Source: Rhodospirillaceae bacterium | GTDB lineage: Bacteria > Pseudomonadota > Alphaproteobacteria > Bin65 | Direction: 5' to 3' | DNA: 38,335 bases | Assembly: GCA_026709535.1 (NCBI GenBank) | Contig: JAPOST010000104.1 | Location: 1 to 38,335 of the forward strand | Part shown: positions 1 to 7,654 of the stretch, in pieces | Layout of the letters: every line of letters begins with the position of its first letter | Numbering within the stretch: the stretch's first letter is position 1 | Notes under the pieces: model-generated | Database searches by the model: none | Told to the model about the DNA's origin: nothing | What the model saw: only the letters and a program-made list of their open reading frames with translations | Program-made: the position numbers and the translations under genes

Positions 1-175
1 GCTGTCGCGGAAGTTCGTCGTGTCCTGGATCGCCAGCACAGGCAGACCCGCCACGGGACCCGCCCACGCTGCGGACGGAAATGCCCCGGGGACCGCGCCT
101 GACCAGCCGGTCGTGCAGAAACCGCCCGGCCGCGTCAACGCGACGGTCACCGAAATGCGAAACCTCACGGTCCAT
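1..175 (-). pseudogene. Tn5-like IS4-family transposase fragment, frameshifted, cut by window edge
   Basis: Read on the minus strand from ATG 175, the first frame gives MDREVSHFGDRR and then LHDRLVRRGPRGISV. This is the style of the N-terminal DNA-binding domain of Tn5/IS50-like transposases (FGDxR motif). From about position 60 another frame gives GLPVLAIQDTTNFRDS, the beta-strand carrying the first catalytic aspartate (QDTT) of this family. The two pieces are in different frames and the usual linker between them seems short, so an indel or small deletion is present. The rest of the gene lies beyond the window start. The transposase is not functional as seen. It abuts the truncated IS4-type gene at 235-1657, which suggests one element inserted into or recombined with the other. 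Confidence 0.6.
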
Positions 176-234
176 CGCCCGTCGCGCCCGTCTCCCCTCC
201 AACGCCGGGAACGATATCAAGCACAGCACACGGC

Positions 235-1657
235 TCAGGCAAATCCCCCCTTCAAAGCCCCCCAGGGAGAAATGGGTGCATACGGTAGGTCCTGTAGGCG
301 GTACAGGCAACTGACCAGACCCTGGGGACAGGCGGCATCGGGGGACGGGCGCCTGAAGGCCGCCTGCTGCAGAGTCTTCGGGAGGTTGAACCTGCTGCCA
401 TCGACGGCAAACACGCGATGGCCCTGCCAGAGGGTGGCGCGCTCTTCAAACGGGACCAGAACCGCCACGTGCACATCGCGGAAGGCCTGCGGGTCCAGCT
501 TGTCACGGGCCTTGCACATGGCGGCCGCGGAGACCGGTGTAGACTGGTAGAGGGGCACCCCATAGGTCTGGCACTGGCGCCAGAGCTGCGACAGCGTGAT
601 GGCATACCCCTGCCGGTTGATCACGAGGCGATAGACAAAGAGCATGATCAGCAGGCTGTTGATCGCCCGTCGACGCGTCTGCCATTGGGCGTCGTAGGTG
701 GCGGCCACACCGGAAGCGGCGGTGATGAGCTTTTGCCAGGGCTCTGTGATGGTCTCGTCGATCACCCCCTGCAGATCATGGCGCGCCTTGTGCGGGGCCG
801 GATCCTCCTTCCGCAAGATCCGCCTGAAGTCGGCCGCCAGCGGCTTCCAGTAGACGTCCTTCTGCGACTTCCCGGCCCGAGGCTGGGTCTGGCCGATGCA
901 TTGCCATCCCGCCGCTTTGTAGGAACTGCCGGCAAAGCGTGTGGTGTCGACGAAGGTCTCGATCAGGACCGGGCGGTAACTGTATTTTTGATGCCAGTCG
1001 TCGGGCAGTTGCCTGGCGGCCAGCCCCAGGGCCACCGAGGCGAGGTCGGGAACCGTCACGCCGTCGAAGACCGCGAAACGGGAATTGACCACCACCAGAT
1101 GCCGCGTCCTGTTCTTCTGGACCGCGCTCCAGCCGATCCCGGCATTGAAGGGTGCGGGTCATCCCCTCGAACAGCAGGCAGCCCAGGATCCGCCGCCGGC
1201 CATCCATGATGAAGTACTTCATCTGACAGCCGAAGGGATGTTTGTAGCCGAGGTAGTGATGATGGTCGACGGACGCGTTCCAGATCTTCGCGTCCTCGGG
1301 ACTGTCGACCCGTTGGAGCGTGATCGGCTGAAGGGCATCCAGAGAGGCGGTGACCGGCGTTTTCCGGATGGCGAGGCCGGGGTCCACCGCATCTAGGCCG
1401 GATGCCCGGCTCGTCGACCTTTTGGCAGGCAGGGTCAGGATACCCAGCTCCTCAAGCCGTTCCAGTGCCCCGAGACACGCCCGGAACTTCGGGCGTCCGT
1501 CCGGGTTCCGCCACTTGAGAGCCTCGGCAACGCGCATCGCCAGTCCGTTGCGGCTGATACCGGCGCTCGCATCAAGGATTTGCTGGATCCGGTCGATCCC
1601 CCGGGCGGAGAACCGTTTCCCGAAAAAGGTGCAGGCGTTGAAGGTCTTGGGGGGCAA
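235..1657 (-). pseudogene. IS4-family transposase with N-terminal DUF4338 (DruA-like) domain, frameshifted and truncated
   Basis: Two overlapping minus-strand frames make one ancestral protein. The first (from TTG 1657) has a helical N-terminus (RFSARGIDRIQQIL, then GRPKFRACLGALERLEELG) and the start of DUF4338 (HHHYLGYKHPFGCQMKYF). Near 1136-1142 a one-base indel moves the reading to the frame of 1095-235, which continues DUF4338 (VVNSRFAVFDGVTVPDLAS, YRPVLIETFVDTTRF) and then, without a break, enters an IS4-type transposase (FRDVHVAVLVPF, then FAVDGSRFNLPKTL with the first DDE aspartate, then PQGLVSCLYRLQ). The remaining catalytic core (second D and the E) is missing after about 285. DUF4338 is the family of DruA of the Druantia defence system, but it is also found joined to transposases, as here. 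No terminal inverted repeats were identified. Known: family assignments. Inferred: a single ancestral gene. Confidence 0.72.
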
Positions 1658-1943
1658 AGGATATCGGTGTATCTCCCGGCGTGATCAGCCTCATGGAGAG
1701 CGATACAGGACATCCAACCTGAAGTCAGACACCGAAGACAAAACGGCGGAAAGAGACAGAAAACCAAGACAAGTCAGCGGGTTGGTCTCTGCAGTGCCCT
1801 CAAGAAATTACCCCTCAATCAAAGCTAATGCCACTGGGCGGTGAGGATGATGTGGCAGTTGTGCCACCTTGGTTGCGCCGAGTAGGCAAGCCATCCGATT
1901 TCTCCGAATACCTTGGGCCTCTGTCCATCGGAATGAAATTCGC
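1658..1943. other. Non-coding flank between IS remnant and AlbA_2 gene
   Basis: No convincing gene is seen. The stretch probably contains the outer end of the IS4/DUF4338 element and the upstream region of the AlbA_2 gene. I could not define an inverted repeat or a target-site duplication by eye. Confidence 0.3.
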
Positions 1944-3512
1944 ATGATCGCTGTACTCACGAAACCGGCCGACCGATTCGACACCAGCGATATTCAGGCA
2001 CTGATTGACGAAAGTGTGCCCGAAGGGGCGCAGATCGAGTTCAAGGAACGCCTGCCGGCAAAGGACTCCGGCGATCCCGATCCCTGGATGCAAGGCGACG
2101 GCAAAATCGGCGATCGAGCTAGAAACGAAATTCTGGAAGAGGTCGTAGCGTTTGCCAATGCCTATGGTGGCGCGCTCGTACTCGGTGTTGCAGAGGACGG
2201 AGCCAAACCGCTTGTCGCTGCGGGCGTTGCGCCGTTGCCGCGTTGCGCCGACTTGGCAGCGCGCTTCCGGCAGGTGTTCGGCACTTGTATCGATCCACCA
2301 CTCCCGACACTCGATATCGTTTCGGTGCCGACGGTCGACGACAGCGGCGTTATCGTATTCCGGACCGGATAGTCGCGAAACGGGCCGCATCGGGTTAATC
2401 CAACCCTCAGATGCACTATCCGGCCTGTCGACCGCTGCGAAACTCTGGGTATGCGGGAGATTCAGGACATGACTCTCAATCTGGCGCGCGGCACGGAACG
2501 GTTGGAACGGCGCCTGCGGGAGCGTTCCAGGAAATTCGGGGAGGAATTTAAACGTCTCGAGGCACCCGACGACGCTTTCGGGTTTCGTATTACGGCCGTC
2601 CCTGTCGGCGATGATATCCGTTTCGGATCTGTTTATTCCCGCGGCAACCTGATCGAAGAATTGCGTCCACCCGAAGTTGAGATCGGGCGCGGGTCAAATG
2701 ATCCAGACTCTAGATTGCGCACCATCAGAAGCCTGCATGCCATGCACTTCCACGATTGGCGACCGATGCTCCGGGCAGCGCGCGTGGAGGAACGTCACCG
2801 CGCGCATCAGAGAGTGGTAAGATATGCTTACGCTGAAATCTACGCCGAAGGCCTGTTGGAGTGGGGATTTCTCTCGAATCGTCTTATCAGTGGTTTCCAT
2901 ACCCGAGATAATCCGGTCGAAATGAGCTTGGACTCCGAAACGCCGGTCTCGTCGCTGGCCAGGCTTCTCGTTTGGGCGGACAACGTGCGGCAGCATGCAA
3001 CGGCCCCTGGAGCGGAGTACGCTGTTCAACCGCAGTTTAGAATCACTTCGGACAGGGTCGATGTCGGAGGCAACGACGATACAATCGTCTTGGGAACGAT
3101 CAAACGAAGCGATACCGATTTTCCTTTGTATCCCGTGGAGGCTCCCAGCGAAATCGACAAGACTGTTTCTCAATTCGAGGGGGACTTCTGGAACTACTTC
3201 GGCCAGGATCCAGGTTGGAGGCTTCAGGAACCGCTGGTCATCGTCCAAGCATTACCGCGTTGGTTGCAAGCATTGGCCCAAGTCTACGCTGAACTGGCTG
3301 ATACGCAAACAGGATATCGACGCAACTGGGCGGGTGCCATACCGGTTACTGGAGGAAACTCCCAAGCTATCGACCGGGGACCGAAACTCCCGCAACATGC
3401 TGATCCAGGGCGACAATCTGGAGCATACGCGCTAGTCCGTTTTCTCCGCCATGCGCCACTCGGCCATTTCTGGTCTATCCCTGCCCGGTGTGCAAGCATT
3501 GGTGTGGAATGA
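1944..3512 (+). pseudogene. AlbA_2 (Schlafen-type) domain protein interrupted by one in-frame TAG
   Basis: From ATG 1944 the product reads MIAVLTKPADRFDTSDIQ, then GAQIEFKERLPA and EEVVAFANAYGGALVLGVAE. This is the classic AlbA_2 pattern: E-F-K, then a helix with AFANxxGG and a GV strand. The frame hits TAG at 2370-2372 just after GVIVFRTG, but the same frame continues with SRNGPHRVNPT and MREIQDMTLNLARGTERLE, which is exactly how this domain normally goes on (a residue-R/K-S-R-x-x-PHRV segment, then MREIQD). The open frame then runs to 3512, so about 520 codons in all. The C-terminal half (2600-3330) is an unrecognised alpha/beta region. The last 50 or so codons look out of frame, because a methylase start is seen in another frame there. 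AlbA_2 proteins often sit in defence islands. A single AAG-to-TAG change could explain the stop. Expression would need suppression or re-initiation at ATG 2451. Confidence 0.7.
3304..3435 (+). pseudogene. N-terminal stub of type III restriction-type DNA methyltransferase (Mod)
   Basis: In a frame different from the AlbA_2 gene, the segment reads GRVPYRLLEETPKLS and then SRNMLIQGDNLE. These are the typical first residues of type III Mod / site-specific DNA methylases (PYRLLEE..., then NMLIxGDNLEAL just ahead of the DPPYN motif). The similarity stops abruptly after GDNLE, followed by HTR and a stop at 3435. The catalytic motifs, target-recognition region and Res subunit are all absent. No ATG is seen in frame near its start. 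Its place directly behind the AlbA_2 gene suggests a former defence operon that has been cut away, probably when the integrase remnant beside it arrived or was lost. Confidence 0.6.
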
Positions 3513-3539
3513 CCGCCAGCGCTGCCGCCGCGAAGCCCG

Positions 3540-3776
3540 ATCATGCGTGCAACGCGTCCACGCGCCTGTGCAGCGCGTAGCTCGCCTGCATCCGCATCTA
3601 CGACATCTGTCACAGCATCGCCTCGCTTGTGCTTGGCCGAGGGCTTGCCCATTATCGGCAAGCTGCTGGGGCCCAACGACATCGAAACCACCGCGCGATG
3701 CACACATCTGGCGCAGGATTCGATCCATGAGGCGGCGGAACGGATCGCTGCCAGGGTCGCCACGGATGTTATGTAA
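3540..3776 (+). pseudogene. C-terminal remnant of a phage/island-type tyrosine recombinase
   Basis: One frame from about 3593 reads RIYDICHSIASLVLG, which matches the L-H/Y-D-x-R-H-S-x-A-S box of tyrosine recombinases with the catalytic Arg changed to Cys. After a frame change near 3640 the second frame reads GLPIIGKLLGPNDIETTARC and then THLAQDSIHEAAERIA, the GxxLGHxxxxTTxxYxHL region. There the LLGH histidine is Pro and the catalytic Tyr of ARYAHL is Cys (ARCTHL). Three catalytic positions are therefore lost or changed, in addition to the frameshift and an upstream in-frame stop. The gene ends at TAA 3774-3776. It is a dead scar of an integrated element. No adjacent tRNA or repeated att core was found. 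Confidence 0.7.
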
Positions 3777-3911
3777 CGACTGTGACTCGATTGCCTTGCC
3801 GGTCGCTGCACGGCCGCACCGTCCTTGGCACGCGCATGCTGCGCAGCCGGCCCGCCGCAATCCGACGGCGCGGGACAATTGCGCCTGTAGCCCTCACCAA
3901 AGGAGCATGAT

Positions 3912-3915
3912 AGGG
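3912..3915 (+). promoter_or_regulatory. Ribosome binding site of VbhA-like antitoxin
   Basis: AGGG lies seven bases before ATG 3923. It supports that start for the small antitoxin gene. Confidence 0.4.
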
Positions 3916-3922
3916 TTCGAAT

Positions 3923-4144
3923 ATGACCAAGACACTGCAAAAGCTAGGTTCCACCGCAACGGTCGCCTCGAACGGCCGAATCGCGGAGGCCGCGCACTTG
4001 CAGGCGATTGAGGGCAATCCGCTGGCAGCGGAGGAGATCGCCATGTTCGAGATGTTCGAACGCGAGGGCTGGCCGCCCGAGCGGCGACGCGCCCATATCC
4101 TGCGCCGGATCAAGGACCGCGGCCGCATCGCCGCGGCTGAATGA
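3923..4144 (+). CDS. VbhA-like antitoxin of a Fic toxin-antitoxin pair
   Basis: The 73-residue protein contains HLQAIEGNPLAAEEIAMFEM followed by FEREGWPPERRRAHIL. This is the pattern of the short VbhA-type proteins that precede Fic toxins and block them by placing an inhibitory helix with an (S/T)xxxE(G/N) motif into the Fic active site. The E-G part is present, but the residue four before the Glu is Leu rather than Ser/Thr. Its stop overlaps the Fic start as ATGA (4141-4144), the translational coupling expected of a toxin-antitoxin operon. The antitoxin is intact while the toxin is truncated, so it probably no longer has its cognate partner here. Family assignment is by pattern; function is inferred. 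Confidence 0.68.
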   Translation: MTKTLQKLGSTATVASNGRIAEAAHLQAIEGNPLAAEEIAMFEMFEREGWPPERRRAHILRRIKDRGRIAAAE

Positions 4145-4410
4145 GCGACCGCGACTACTGCTATCCGCCCGACTACACCGTTCTCCGCAACAGGCTGGAC
4201 ATCCGGGACGCCCCGGCGCTGGAGGCGGCCGAGCGCGAGTTGGTCGCCCATCGCATTCTTGAGCCCGTGCCGGCGGGCGACTTTGATCTTGCCCACCTGA
4301 AGGCGATCCACCAACACCTGTTCCAGGACGTCTACGCCTGGGCAGGCGAGGTCTGTACCGTCGAGATCGCCAAGGGCGAGAGCCGGTTCCAGCCGACGCG
4401 CTTTGTAATA
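4141..4410 (+). pseudogene. Fic/DOC protein, N-terminal half only
   Basis: The frame starts at ATG 4141 overlapping the antitoxin stop. It reads YPPDYTVLRNRLDIRDAPAL, then LEPVPAGDFDLAHLKAIHQH and LFQDVYAWAGEVCTVEIAKG and SRFQPTRF. This is the regular beginning of Fic AMP-transferases (the YAWAGxxRTVxIxKGxxxFxP segment). After about residue 89 the similarity stops. The HPFxEGNGR catalytic loop is missing, so the protein cannot be an AMP-transferase. The frame happens to stay open through the junction into the downstream amidohydrolase (to 5391), which gives an apparent 416-codon ORF. I treat that as an accidental chimera, because the downstream gene has its own start and ribosome binding site. 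Confidence 0.72.
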
Positions 4411-4460
4411 CCGGCCTGTCGATGCTTGAAGCCGCGTATTGTGGTATCTTGGGAAAGCGG

Positions 4461-4466
4461 CTGGAG
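4461..4466 (+). promoter_or_regulatory. Ribosome binding site deciding the amidohydrolase start
   Basis: A GGAG-type Shine-Dalgarno core lies roughly seven to nine bases before ATG 4474. It argues that the amidohydrolase starts here and not at the Fic ATG 4141. Confidence 0.5.
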
Positions 4467-4473
4467 ACGTCAT

Positions 4474-5391
4474 ATGCCGTCAAAAAAAGAAGAGCCACAA
4501 ACTACGGAAGCCATGCCTGAATTGAGCAATATTCGCGCGATCGACATCGTTGCAAATCCGATGACGCCAGAAATTATGGCGATTCGACCTGATTGGGCGC
4601 TCGGTTTCTATGTAGGAAAAGTCAAACGCACTGAAAACGAAGCATTAGGCGTCACTCTCGAAGAAATGTTGCGGATGATGGACGCTGCAGGCGTCGAGAT
4701 TGCATTTCTCGTTGCAACCCGCACGGGTCGATTGGGTCTCCCCGGCAGCTGGCATCTGCCATATGACATGGTGGCTGACGCGGTGCGACGTCATCCAACG
4801 CGATTCCGCGGACTGGCTGGAATCGATCCAACCCAAGGAATGGAAGCCGTTCGAGAACTGGAGCGGGGCGTTACGGAATTGGGCTTCGTCGGTGCTCATT
4901 CCTATCCGCACTGGTATGAGTTGCCGCCGGATCACGCGCGCTACTACCCATTCTATGCAAAATGCGTGGAACTGGATGTGCCGATCCAGCTACAAGTCGG
5001 TCAGTCTCTCATCTATACTCCGCAACAGCGCCTTCGAAGCGTGGCACGTCCGATCATGCTTGATGCGGTTGCCTGCGATTTTCCGGAATTGAAGCTGATC
5101 GGCATTCACATCGGCATTCCTTGGGAAGCTGAGATGATCGCCATGGCTTGGAAACATGAGAACGTGTTCATTGGCAGCGACGCCCACTCGCCCAAGTACT
5201 GGCCCGCAAACTTCGTGCAATTCCTCAACAGCTACGGGCAGGACAAGGTGCTTTTCGGCACAGATTTCCCGGTGCTGGGCTTTGAGCGAACACGGCAAGA
5301 AATTGAGGCGTTGGATCTGAAAGAAGAGGTGTTGCGCAAGCTGTTAAGGGATAACGCCGCCACCGTTTATGGCCTGGAGCCGGACAAATAA
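4474..5391 (+). CDS. Amidohydrolase-fold (amidohydrolase_2 type) protein
   Basis: About 305 residues from ATG 4474, a TIM-barrel metal-dependent hydrolase of the amidohydrolase_2 / ACMSD-like family. Visible family marks are RFRGLAGIDPTQGMEAVREL, LGFVGAHSYPHWYELPPD, the FPELKLIGIHIGIPW strand (metal-site His), ENVFIGSDAHSPKYWP and DKVLFGTDFPV (the C-terminal Asp strand), then LLRDNAATVYGL at the end. Unusually, the N-terminal metal-binding HxH motif is not present: the first strand reads AIDIVANPMTPE. The substrate is unknown. The family includes decarboxylases and hydrolases of aromatic and heterocyclic ring-cleavage products. The gene converges on the ABC transporter operon with only three bases between stop codons, and I infer a shared pathway. 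The start rests on a GGAG just upstream; MPELSN (4513) is an alternative. Confidence 0.75.
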   Translation: MPSKKEEPQTTEAMPELSNIRAIDIVANPMTPEIMAIRPDWALGFYVGKVKRTENEALGVTLEEMLRMMDAAGVEIAFLVATRTGRLGLPGSWHLPYDMVADAVRRHPTRFRGLAGIDPTQGMEAVRELERGVTELGFVGAHSYPHWYELPPDHARYYPFYAKCVELDVPIQLQVGQSLIYTPQQRLRSVARPIMLDAVACDFPELKLIGIHIGIPWEAEMIAMAWKHENVFIGSDAHSPKYWPANFVQFLNSYGQDKVLFGTDFPVLGFERTRQEIEALDLKEEVLRKLLRDNAATVYGLEPDK

Positions 5392-5394
5392 GGC

Positions 5395-6231
5395 CTATCC
5401 CTGATCGCGATTGACAAACACCGACTCGTGCCATGGCACGATCAGCCGGCGGAGTGCGGTAATTGTCACGTAAAAGCTGAACCCCAGACCGGTCAGCAGG
5501 ATGATCACCGCGAAGAGCTGGTTGGTTTGGTAGGCATTCATTGCAGCGACGGCCATGTGGCCCAAGCCGGCATTGCCTCCAAGATATTCGCCGACGACAG
5601 CGCCAATGATGGCCAGCACGACGCCGATCTCCATGCCGGTGAGAACGTAGGGCAGGGCACTTGGCAGCTCGAGGCGCCAGAAGGTATGCCAACGGCTGGC
5701 ATTCAAGCTCCGCATGACTTCACGATGACCTGTATCAACGGACTTTACGCCCAACAGGGTGTTGGTAAATATCGGGAAGAATGCCAGTACGGCTGATACG
5801 ATGACCTTTGATGAAGGGCCGAAACCGAACCAGACCACAAAGAGCGGCACAAGAGCCACTTTCGGGACTACTTGTGTTGCAATAATGAATGGATTGAGTG
5901 TTTTCTCCAGCCAAAGAATCTTGCCAAGGACGGCCCCGAGGCTGATGCCGATCACGGTTGCAAAGAAGAATCCGAGGACGGTTTCGTAAACCGTAACCCA
6001 GACGTGGTTCCATGTCTCGGTTTCTCCGACCATCACGATCAGACCACCAACCACGGCGCTGGGCGGTGGAAGAATCAGGCTTGAGACACCGAAGAAGCGA
6101 ACATAAGCTTCCCAGGCGCCGAGAAAGATGGCAAGCAGCAGAATTGTGCTGCAAGCGGTCCACGGCATAAGAAGACGTTTTCGAGGTTTTTCGCCACCGC
6201 GTGAAGGTGTCTCTGATACTCCATGGACCAT
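5395..6231 (-). CDS. ABC transporter permease (SsuC/TauC/ThiX-like)
   Basis: The 278-residue inner-membrane protein has about six hydrophobic segments (first at residues 24-45, ACSTILLLAIFLGAWEAYVR). It carries the binding-protein-dependent permease loop SRWHTFWRLELPSALPYVL, the EAA-type contact site for the ATPase. The FGVSSLILPPPSAV start and FGFGPSSKVIVSAVLAFFPI are typical of the nitrate/sulfonate/taurine/thiamine-precursor permease family. It is the last gene of the minus-strand operon; its ATG overlaps the ATPase stop (TGATG at 6231), so the two are translationally coupled. Substrate is set by the binding protein and is unknown. Family assignment is firm, the substrate is not. Confidence 0.88.
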   Translation of the reverse strand: MVHGVSETPSRGGEKPRKRLLMPWTACSTILLLAIFLGAWEAYVRFFGVSSLILPPPSAVVGGLIVMVGETETWNHVWVTVYETVLGFFFATVIGISLGAVLGKILWLEKTLNPFIIATQVVPKVALVPLFVVWFGFGPSSKVIVSAVLAFFPIFTNTLLGVKSVDTGHREVMRSLNASRWHTFWRLELPSALPYVLTGMEIGVVLAIIGAVVGEYLGGNAGLGHMAVAAMNAYQTNQLFAVIILLTGLGFSFYVTITALRRLIVPWHESVFVNRDQG

Positions 6232-7013
6232 CAGGCGTGCTCCAATCGGTCTCGAAGTAGACGGATAATTTTCTGAAACTCGCCGGACGTCTGAAGGCGA
6301 ACATCGCGTTCCCGCTCGAAGGGCACGTCTATGACTGTATCGATTCGGCCCGGCCGCGGAGATAGAAGAACGATCCGGTCCGCCAGAAACACGGCTTCAG
6401 CAATTGAGTGCGTGACCAGAACAACTGTCCGCTGCGTGGCCATCCAGATCCGCTGCAACTCCAGATTCATGCTCTCGCGCGTCATGGCGTCCAGCGCCCC
6501 GAATGGCTCGTCCATGAGCAGAATTTGGGGATCGTAGCTCAACGCGCGCGCAATCGCTGCGCGCTGACGCATCCCGCCGGATAGTTCCCGAGGCCATCGG
6601 CGTTCGAATCCTTCGATGCCGACAAGCTTGGTCAATCGCCGTGTGGTTTCACGTAGGACTGATTTCGAGGCGCCTTTCAGGCTGAGAGGCAATGAAATAT
6701 TCTTTTCGATTGTCAGCCATGGAAACAGATTGGCTTCCTGAAAGACAATTCCCATATCCTGGATTGCCTGTCTGTTCCGTGACTTTCCCGGCCACAAGTC
6801 GCGCCCGCCAATGCGTATCTGTCCGTTTGTCGGGCGCACCAGACCGGCAATCAGGCGCAGAAGTGTCGTCTTTCCGCATCCGGATGACCCAAGCAAAACG
6901 AGGAACTCCCCGGCGTTTATGCTGAGGCTTGTCGTCGCCAAAGCATGGATATCGCCTTCAGGCGTCGGAAAAACCTTGTCGATTCCGGAAAGTTCAATCT
7001 CTACTGCGGTCAT
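6231..7013 (-). CDS. ABC transporter ATP-binding protein (SsuB/TauB-like)
   Basis: The 260-residue cytoplasmic ATPase that drives the neighbouring permease. All motifs are present in order: Walker A GSSGCGKTT (about residue 42), Q-loop VFQEANLFPWLT, signature LSGGMRQRAAIARAL, Walker B ILLMDEPFGALD and switch His VTHSIAEA. Length and the short C-terminus are normal for the nitrate/taurine/sulfonate group. It starts directly at the end of the cysteine hydrolase gene (7014) and overlaps the permease start by one base, so it sits inside a tight operon. Confidence 0.92.
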   Translation of the reverse strand: MTAVEIELSGIDKVFPTPEGDIHALATTSLSINAGEFLVLLGSSGCGKTTLLRLIAGLVRPTNGQIRIGGRDLWPGKSRNRQAIQDMGIVFQEANLFPWLTIEKNISLPLSLKGASKSVLRETTRRLTKLVGIEGFERRWPRELSGGMRQRAAIARALSYDPQILLMDEPFGALDAMTRESMNLELQRIWMATQRTVVLVTHSIAEAVFLADRIVLLSPRPGRIDTVIDVPFERERDVRLQTSGEFQKIIRLLRDRLEHA

Positions 7014-7634
7014 TCAATATACTGTTTTCCAGCCCGACAACATCGCCGTCGCCTTTTCGGTATCGACAATCTTCGCAAAGCCGAACGCCATTGCGGTGAT
7101 TGATGCCTCGTGCCGTATCTGGTCCAGTTCGGCACACGCGTCCTGGATCACATGAACATTGAAGTCGCGCTGACTGGCATCGCGTACCGTGCTTTCGACA
7201 CACATGGACGTTGTAACGCCGCAGACGAACAGGTTTTGTACGGCCAGTTGGCGGAGCGTCAACTCCAGACATGTACCAATGAACGCTGAAAATCGCGCCT
7301 TTTCGATGACAAAATCTTCGTCCCGGACATCCATATCCGGAACGAACTCGGCATCCTTGGTCCCCGCTCGGAGTGCCCCGACATGCTTCATTCCCGGCCG
7401 CAACGAATGAACCAGAACACCGCCGTCAGCATAATCCGGACGGAACACCATCCGCGTCCAGATGATGGGTACGTTTCCTTTCCTGGCTGCGGCAACGAGC
7501 GGCCTGCACTTGTCGATCACCGCTTTGCAGGCCGAAATATCGCGTCCTTGTCGGGCGACAGAGCCATCTTGCAGGCAAAACGCACGCTGCAGATCAATGA
7601 CCAGCAGCCCGCATCCCGTCAGACCGGAACGCAT
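7014..7634 (-). CDS. Isochorismatase-like cysteine hydrolase
   Basis: The 206-residue protein of the isochorismatase/nicotinamidase superfamily. The catalytic triad is visible: Asp14 in LLVIDLQRAF, Lys112 in IEKARFSAF and Cys145 in GVTTSMCVESTVRDA, with the cis-peptide-type GVTT turn just before the Cys. Close relatives hydrolyse amides such as N-carbamoylsarcosine, ureidoacrylate or biuret, or the vinyl ether of isochorismate; which one cannot be told. It lies 20 bases after the binding-protein gene and directly ahead of the ATPase gene, so it is made together with an importer. I infer that it deaminates or de-amidates the imported compound or a breakdown product. Confidence 0.85.
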   Translation of the reverse strand: MRSGLTGCGLLVIDLQRAFCLQDGSVARQGRDISACKAVIDKCRPLVAAARKGNVPIIWTRMVFRPDYADGGVLVHSLRPGMKHVGALRAGTKDAEFVPDMDVRDEDFVIEKARFSAFIGTCLELTLRQLAVQNLFVCGVTTSMCVESTVRDASQRDFNVHVIQDACAELDQIRHEASITAMAFGFAKIVDTEKATAMLSGWKTVY

Positions 7635-7654
7635 GATTTCAATGTGCCGGTGGT

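Noticed and set aside
1120-1160. Programmed frameshift in the DUF4338-transposase
   Set aside because: No A-rich or heptameric slippery sequence at the frame change; a simple one-base indel in a decayed element is more likely.
3908-3926. GGGTTCGAAT, resembling a tRNA T-loop
   Set aside because: No acceptor stem, anticodon arm or CCA end can be built around it; it is the ribosome binding region of the antitoxin gene.
4141-5391. A genuine Fic-amidohydrolase fusion enzyme
   Set aside because: The Fic part lacks its catalytic loop and the second part has its own start and Shine-Dalgarno.
6600-6612. GTTCGAATCC, a perfect T-loop-like string
   Set aside because: Falls inside the ABC ATPase coding sequence and no cloverleaf can be formed.
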